DNA from: a virus
Length of the DNA: 25,766 nt
Strand: one strand, 5' to 3'
IMG/VR virus record: IMGVR_UViG_3300021425_001670
Coordinates: 1-25,766 of that record
Below the pieces are notes generated by a model, which was not told the DNA's origin, did no database searches, and was given only the letters and a program-made list of their open reading frames with translations. The translations under genes were made by a program, and so were the position numbers. Positions 21,994 through 25,766 of this stretch are shown here, one piece after another; the first letter of the stretch is position 1, and each line of letters begins with the position of its first letter.

Positions 21994-23014
21994 CGACAAT
22001 CTCATCCATGTCTACTTTTTGGGCGAGTCCGATTGAGTATTGCGACTTGATGAACTCTGCGAAGTCTGTGTTCTCGAAGACGGGATTCCAAAATTCCTTT
22101 GTGAGCGTTTCAGCCTGACGAACTTTCCGTTCCTCACCAGCGACACTATACCAACCATTAGAAGGCTTGACGACATAACCACCAGCCAGAGCAACGTCCA
22201 GAAGACCACTAAACTGTTGAACACCACCCTCCCAAGATACTGAAATAGGGATTTTACTTTTCTCTTTAACATAACGAGACTTCTCCACATTGATGATGAA
22301 GTGATAACCTTTAATCTCTGTGCCTTGTTTGTCTTGTTGACGACCAAGAATCCAGATGTTATCGGCACTATAGTAGATACCTGTGCCACCACCTACGATG
22401 TCTTTCGGGAAGAGACCAATCTCTTTGTATGTGTGGTTGACGGCAAGCATCGGAATATTCTTCATGGTCAGGTAGGGAGTTACCATGCGGAACAAACCTT
22501 TCAACGCTTTAGCACGAGACATATCTGCAACCGACTTCTCATTGATTGCGTCTTCGAGTTCTTTCTTAGACGCAAGGTTACCAATAGAGTCAATGACAAC
22601 GATGACATTATCTTCTCGTGTCAGTTCCTCAAGTTGACCAATCAAGTCAAACTTGAGTTCCTCTACATTCGCAATCGGCGTATGCAGAACTCGGCTGGTG
22701 TCAATCCCGAACTGCTCAAAGTAAGATTGGGGTGAACCAAACTCACTATCATAAAAAAGCAGAACTGCATCTTCTTTCTCTTTCAAGTATGCGCCTGCCA
22801 TCAACAGGGCGAAAGAGGTTTTGAAGTGCTTACTCGGCCCTGCCAGAACTGTTAAGCCTGGCGTGACACCACCGTCAATACTTCCGCTCAACGCAACATT
22901 CACCATCGGAACATTGGTTGGCACCATATCTTTTTCAGTGAAGAACTTGCTATCAGCTAAGACCTCAGTTGTCTTGATTTTGCTGTTCTTCTTCAGTTTG
23001 TCCATAATCGACAT
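21980..23014 (-). CDS. uvsX: UvsX recombinase (RecA-like)
   Basis: 344 residues from ATG 23014 (MSIMDKLKKNSKIK), which has AGGA 8 nt upstream; ATG 23035 is an alternative. LTVLAGPSKHFKTSFALLMA carries a Walker A loop of the UvsX type (GPSKHFKT, 59-66), and VIVVIDSIGNLASKKE is Walker B with the following loop. DIVGGGTGIYYSADNIWILGRQ and IINVEKSRYVKEKSKIP are further RecA/UvsX core segments. It catalyses strand exchange in recombination-dependent replication and repair. Length is a little below T4 UvsX. A sigma70-like promoter sits in the 3' end of the upstream gene. Confidence 0.95.
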   Translation of the reverse strand: MSIMDKLKKNSKIKTTEVLADSKFFTEKDMVPTNVPMVNVALSGSIDGGVTPGLTVLAGPSKHFKTSFALLMAGAYLKEKEDAVLLFYDSEFGSPQSYFEQFGIDTSRVLHTPIANVEELKFDLIGQLEELTREDNVIVVIDSIGNLASKKELEDAINEKSVADMSRAKALKGLFRMVTPYLTMKNIPMLAVNHTYKEIGLFPKDIVGGGTGIYYSADNIWILGRQQDKQGTEIKGYHFIINVEKSRYVKEKSKIPISVSWEGGVQQFSGLLDVALAGGYVVKPSNGWYSVAGEERKVRQAETLTKEFWNPVFENTDFAEFIKSQYSIGLAQKVDMDEIVDAVE

Positions 23015-23885
23015 TGTTTGATTCCTCACGTTCATCTAAGTCATATTGTTTACGATAATCATTGTTTATATTAACACATTTCTCAAGTAATGTCAAGTCA
23101 TTATCAAACAATGTAAATGCTTTTGTGTCTTTGGGGAAACATGCGCCCCCGAACCCACGTTTACCATCATAGCCTGGCACACGAGTGTGTCCCAAACCAA
23201 TGCGTGGGTCTTTACCAATCGCATTGACAATCGTTGGGAAGTTACAACCGAACTTCTCGATTGAATCATAAAGTTGATTGAAGAAGGTCACTTTGGTTGC
23301 GAGGAATGAGTTTACACCATACTTCACAAATGCTGCTTCAGGGCCTGATGTAAATACATATTCCTTTGCTGTGCAAAGACTGTAGATACTATACAACTCC
23401 GCAAGTCCGCGACAAGCTTCAGGATGTCCACCAATCACATGATACTCTGCATTGACAAACTGTTCCTTCGCATTTGATTCAGTCAGAAACTCAGGATTGA
23501 TTGTCAGTCGTTTCAAATCATCTTCAAAGATAGATGAATATAAACGGTCAACGATATCAGGGGTGATTGTTGATTTGATAACAACTCCACCCTCAGTATG
23601 TTCTAATAGTTTCAATGCGGCATCTTCTACGATAGATGCGTCTACGAAACCATTTTCTGACATAGGTGTTGGCGCACAGATGAAACTGACATGTGGTTTC
23701 CAGTCTAACAGGTCATCGATAGTTGTATCATATTTGGGGTCAACATAGAACTTTTCAATCTCTGTATGTGTGAATGCATAATCAACAGCACCACCCACGA
23801 AACCATGACCTACAATACCGATTCTCATTTTTTGACCCAACTCTTGTTCGGAGGGTCTTTTATCGATTTGAGTTTCTTCACTCAT
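22965..23885 (-). CDS. UDP-glucose/GDP-mannose dehydrogenase family protein, short form
   Basis: 306 residues. IGIVGHGFVGGAVDYAF (22-38) is the GxGxxG NAD site; KYGVNSFLATKVTFFNQL (188-205) is the central-helix Lys/Asn region; GFGGACFPKD (245-254) holds the catalytic Cys 249. It lacks the separate C-terminal sugar-binding domain of full-length enzymes (about 390 residues or more); after residue 270 comes an acidic Glu/Gln-rich tail that overlaps uvsX by 50 bp. The likely reaction is NAD-dependent oxidation of a UDP-hexose to the uronic acid. It directly follows a matching epimerase gene, suggesting a short pathway from UDP-glucose to UDP-galacturonate, perhaps for glycan or DNA decoration. 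Confidence 0.85.
   Translation of the reverse strand: MSEETQIDKRPSEQELGQKMRIGIVGHGFVGGAVDYAFTHTEIEKFYVDPKYDTTIDDLLDWKPHVSFICAPTPMSENGFVDASIVEDAALKLLEHTEGGVVIKSTITPDIVDRLYSSIFEDDLKRLTINPEFLTESNAKEQFVNAEYHVIGGHPEACRGLAELYSIYSLCTAKEYVFTSGPEAAFVKYGVNSFLATKVTFFNQLYDSIEKFGCNFPTIVNAIGKDPRIGLGHTRVPGYDGKRGFGGACFPKDTKAFTLFDNDLTLLEKCVNINNDYRKQYDLDEREESNNVDYGQTEEEQQNQDN
23068..23096 (-). promoter_or_regulatory. Sigma70-like promoter, extended -10 (upstream of uvsX)
   Basis: -35 TTGACA (23091-23096), 17-bp spacer, TGT then -10 TAATAT (23068-23073), within the 3' end of the dehydrogenase gene and about 50 bp before the uvsX ATG. Confidence 0.75.
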
Positions 23886-24824
23886 TTAGTTTACTCCATA
23901 GTAGTCTTTATACCAACGAACAAATGCCTCGACACCTTGTTCGATATTCACTTTGGGTTTGTAACCCAGCTCTCGGAGTTTCCCAGTGTTACTCCAAGTT
24001 TCCAGCGTATCTGCTGGATGACGGGGAGCAAGTTCAATGTCTGCTTCCCTACCTAACTCTTTACTTATACACTTGATAAAGTGCATTAGTTCTACCTGTT
24101 TACCTCTACCGATATTGAAGATTTCGTTGGACGGAATATCTTCGAATAAAATCGTTTTGATACCATTTACGATGTCGCCGACATAGGTGAAGTCTCTTTT
24201 CATATCACCATAGTTGAATGCCTGAATCGGTTTACCCTTTACAATATTATCGGTGAACTGAAACAGTGCCATGTCTGGTCTACCCCACGGGCCATATACA
24301 GTGAAGAAACGCAATCCCACATTGTTCAGACCAGAGATTTTGAACTGACATTCGTTTACATACTTGGTGTATGCATATGCGTTCAACTGGTGACCAGTCA
24401 CTTGGTCTTCTACCCAACCTGTAGGCGGAATCGGTGTCCCACCATAGACAGAACTGGTTGACGCATAGACAACCTTCTGAACATTATACATCTTACACAC
24501 CTCAATCAGGTTTTGAGTGGCATCGATATTGTCCTGATGATAGATGCGTTCCTTACCAAAGGAGTCACGCACATTCGCACGGGCGGCAAGGTGAATGACA
24601 ATATTCGGTTTGATTGCTTGGAATGCATTGTCAAGGTCATCAAAGTCCTTGAGGTCACACTCATACACTTCATGTCCAAAGTATTCTACCCGTTGTTTCT
24701 TCAACACAGGGTCATAGAATGTATTGTAGTTATCGAGTCCGACAACATCGAACCCGTCTTCCAAAAGGGAATCCGCAAGGTGACTTGCGATGAACCCAGC
24801 CCCACCTGTTATTAATATTCTCAT
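23886..24824 (-). CDS. NAD-dependent nucleotide-sugar epimerase (UDP-glucuronate 4-epimerase-like)
   Basis: 312 residues. MRILITGGAGFIASHLADSL is the extended-SDR NAD site, ASTSSVYG holds the catalytic Ser and YAYTK (150-154) the Tyr/Lys pair. GLRFFTVYGPWGRPDMALFQFT is characteristic of the UDP-glucuronate 4-epimerase/CapI group. It should interconvert UDP-GlcA and UDP-GalA in the cytoplasm. The start lies on the upstream stop (TAATG), and the dehydrogenase that makes UDP-GlcA follows after two bases. Length is typical of the family. Confidence 0.88.
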   Translation of the reverse strand: MRILITGGAGFIASHLADSLLEDGFDVVGLDNYNTFYDPVLKKQRVEYFGHEVYECDLKDFDDLDNAFQAIKPNIVIHLAARANVRDSFGKERIYHQDNIDATQNLIEVCKMYNVQKVVYASTSSVYGGTPIPPTGWVEDQVTGHQLNAYAYTKYVNECQFKISGLNNVGLRFFTVYGPWGRPDMALFQFTDNIVKGKPIQAFNYGDMKRDFTYVGDIVNGIKTILFEDIPSNEIFNIGRGKQVELMHFIKCISKELGREADIELAPRHPADTLETWSNTGKLRELGYKPKVNIEQGVEAFVRWYKDYYGVN

Positions 24825-25766
24825 TATCCGTTCCTGTAGATGTATTCCAACGCTCGGTCTGCTTCTTTATCTAGTGGTCGGTTTTCATACCAGTTACCAG
24901 TCTCACGGTCTAACTCACTACACAACTCAGATATCTGTGAGGCAGTGATAGGGTAACCTTTGGATACTGCGTTACCCGCAACCGCAACCATAATCTGATA
25001 CATCTTGTGATACCAACCAGTCCCAGTAATAGACCGATACTCCTGTTCCAACCGTTTAGGAAAGAACGGGCAATCACGGTATGATGTCCAAGTGTAATCA
25101 GTATTATCTAGGGAGTTCTTACGATGCTCCATTACTGCTTTCTGTAACTCAGGCGGCAGTCTGTCCATAAAGGTCTTACCCTGTGTCTCAACATACGAGT
25201 GTTTGTTCATCAACATATCAGGGTCTAGTTTGACACCATCGTTGGTGAAGATGAAATCATACGCATCAGGATACTGCGCGGGAACATAATACATACGCGA
25301 CAGGTCTTTGGTCTGTTCGTCACCCAGTTCACCAAACTGTTTGTTCATTGCGAACCAGAAGTGCGGTAGGTCTTTGGACACCACACACTTAGTCAACGGA
25401 AAGACCAGACGGAACTTGAGTTGCTCCTCACGAGACGATGCTGTTGAGTAACACACATAGTGATACTCACCAAACATCTCATGAAGATTTTGTTTTAGTT
25501 GACTAACAGGCTCAATATCGGCAGTATGATGTATATGGTAATCATCAACATCAAGACAAGCCCAACCACCCCAATAATCAACATTCTTATTAGACCTCGT
25601 AGTGTCTTGAAAGTAACGAGCAGGACTAATAAGAGGAGAAGAATGATTTCCACCCTTTTGACCTTTCTGTTGTGATAAGGAATACAACAAGGACTCAAAG
25701 TCGTCCCAAGAGTCAAACTCCTGAACACGATGAGTCTTGTTGTCAAACGTATTCTTGAATATAGTT
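24824..25766 (-). CDS. Primase-like phage protein (AEP-type?), 5' end beyond the window
   Basis: The frame is open from the right edge to a TAA at 24824, about 313 codons; the true start is outside the window, and starts near 25690 are internal. HSSPLISPARYF is followed by GWACLDVDDYHIHH, a D-x-D that could be the metal site, then YVCYSTASS and KFRLVFPLTK, and DLSRMYYVPAQYPDAYDF. This order (acidic pair, S/T-rich strand, R-x-V-x-P-L, R-x-x-Y-x-P) resembles the archaeo-eukaryotic primase fold in phage replication proteins, though it may be a relative without primase activity. Position ahead of uvsX and the helicase supports a replication role. The C-terminal 100 residues are helical and unassigned. 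Confidence 0.55.
   Translation of the reverse strand, partial: TIFKNTFDNKTHRVQEFDSWDDFESLLYSLSQQKGQKGGNHSSPLISPARYFQDTTRSNKNVDYWGGWACLDVDDYHIHHTADIEPVSQLKQNLHEMFGEYHYVCYSTASSREEQLKFRLVFPLTKCVVSKDLPHFWFAMNKQFGELGDEQTKDLSRMYYVPAQYPDAYDFIFTNDGVKLDPDMLMNKHSYVETQGKTFMDRLPPELQKAVMEHRKNSLDNTDYTWTSYRDCPFFPKRLEQEYRSITGTGWYHKMYQIMVAVAGNAVSKGYPITASQISELCSELDRETGNWYENRPLDKEADRALEYIYRNG

Overview
The window reads as an internal piece of a T4-like marine myovirus genome whose likely host is an alphaproteobacterium. Every convincing gene lies on the minus strand, packed tightly with TAATG and ATGA junctions. T4-type replication genes (uvsX, a gp41-like helicase) sit beside accessory genes familiar from marine T4-like phages: thyX, peroxiredoxin, 2OG-Fe(II) oxygenases, nucleotide-sugar enzymes, sulfotransferase, DUF932. 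The host guess rests on a circularly permuted tmRNA gene of alphaproteobacterial type, with a tag beginning ANDN and the segment GCCTAGCAACAGAA. Phage identity is inferred from gene content; no capsid or tail gene is in view.

In transcription order (right to left): 25766-20000 is a replication block with a primase-like protein cut by the right edge, a UDP-sugar epimerase and dehydrogenase pair, uvsX, an unlisted 26-codon membrane peptide gene, a small acidic protein, the helicase, a small membrane protein and thyX. 19300-16850 holds a putative oxygenase, an N-terminally anchored SleB-type cell-wall hydrolase (lysis candidate), a DUF3310 protein and small unknowns. 16850-16460 is an RNA island: a T4-type late promoter, the permuted tmRNA and tRNA-Pro(UGG), followed by a TauD-like dioxygenase and a strong terminator.

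15280-9870 is the most striking part: behind another late promoter, one operon encodes two paralogous one-helix membrane proteins, CsgF, the CsgG outer-membrane pore lipoprotein, an exported curlin-like repeat protein, an exported FecR-domain protein and a CHASE2 adenylate cyclase with an intact active site. A phage-borne curli-type secretion module joined to a FecR/CHASE2-cAMP module looks like a dedicated late-infection system; its purpose is unknown. 9900-3950 carries oxygenases, DUF932, an overlapping kinase/nucleotidyltransferase pair, peroxiredoxin, two consecutive HExxH proteins, a PD-(D/E)XK nuclease and a sulfotransferase. 3900-1 has a large unknown protein behind both a late and an early-type promoter, a KxDG (ligase-like) protein, a basic protein and a nucleotidyltransferase cut by the left edge.

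Regulation can be read from the sequence. Eight sites share CTTGAC(A/T), a spacer of exactly 17 bp and a TGN-extended -10, all facing the minus strand; these are host-sigma70-like early or middle promoters. Exact T4 late boxes (TATAAATA) occur five times on the minus strand and I found none on the plus strand; three sit at gene starts. This suggests replication and metabolism early, then tmRNA/tRNA and the curli/cyclase operon late.
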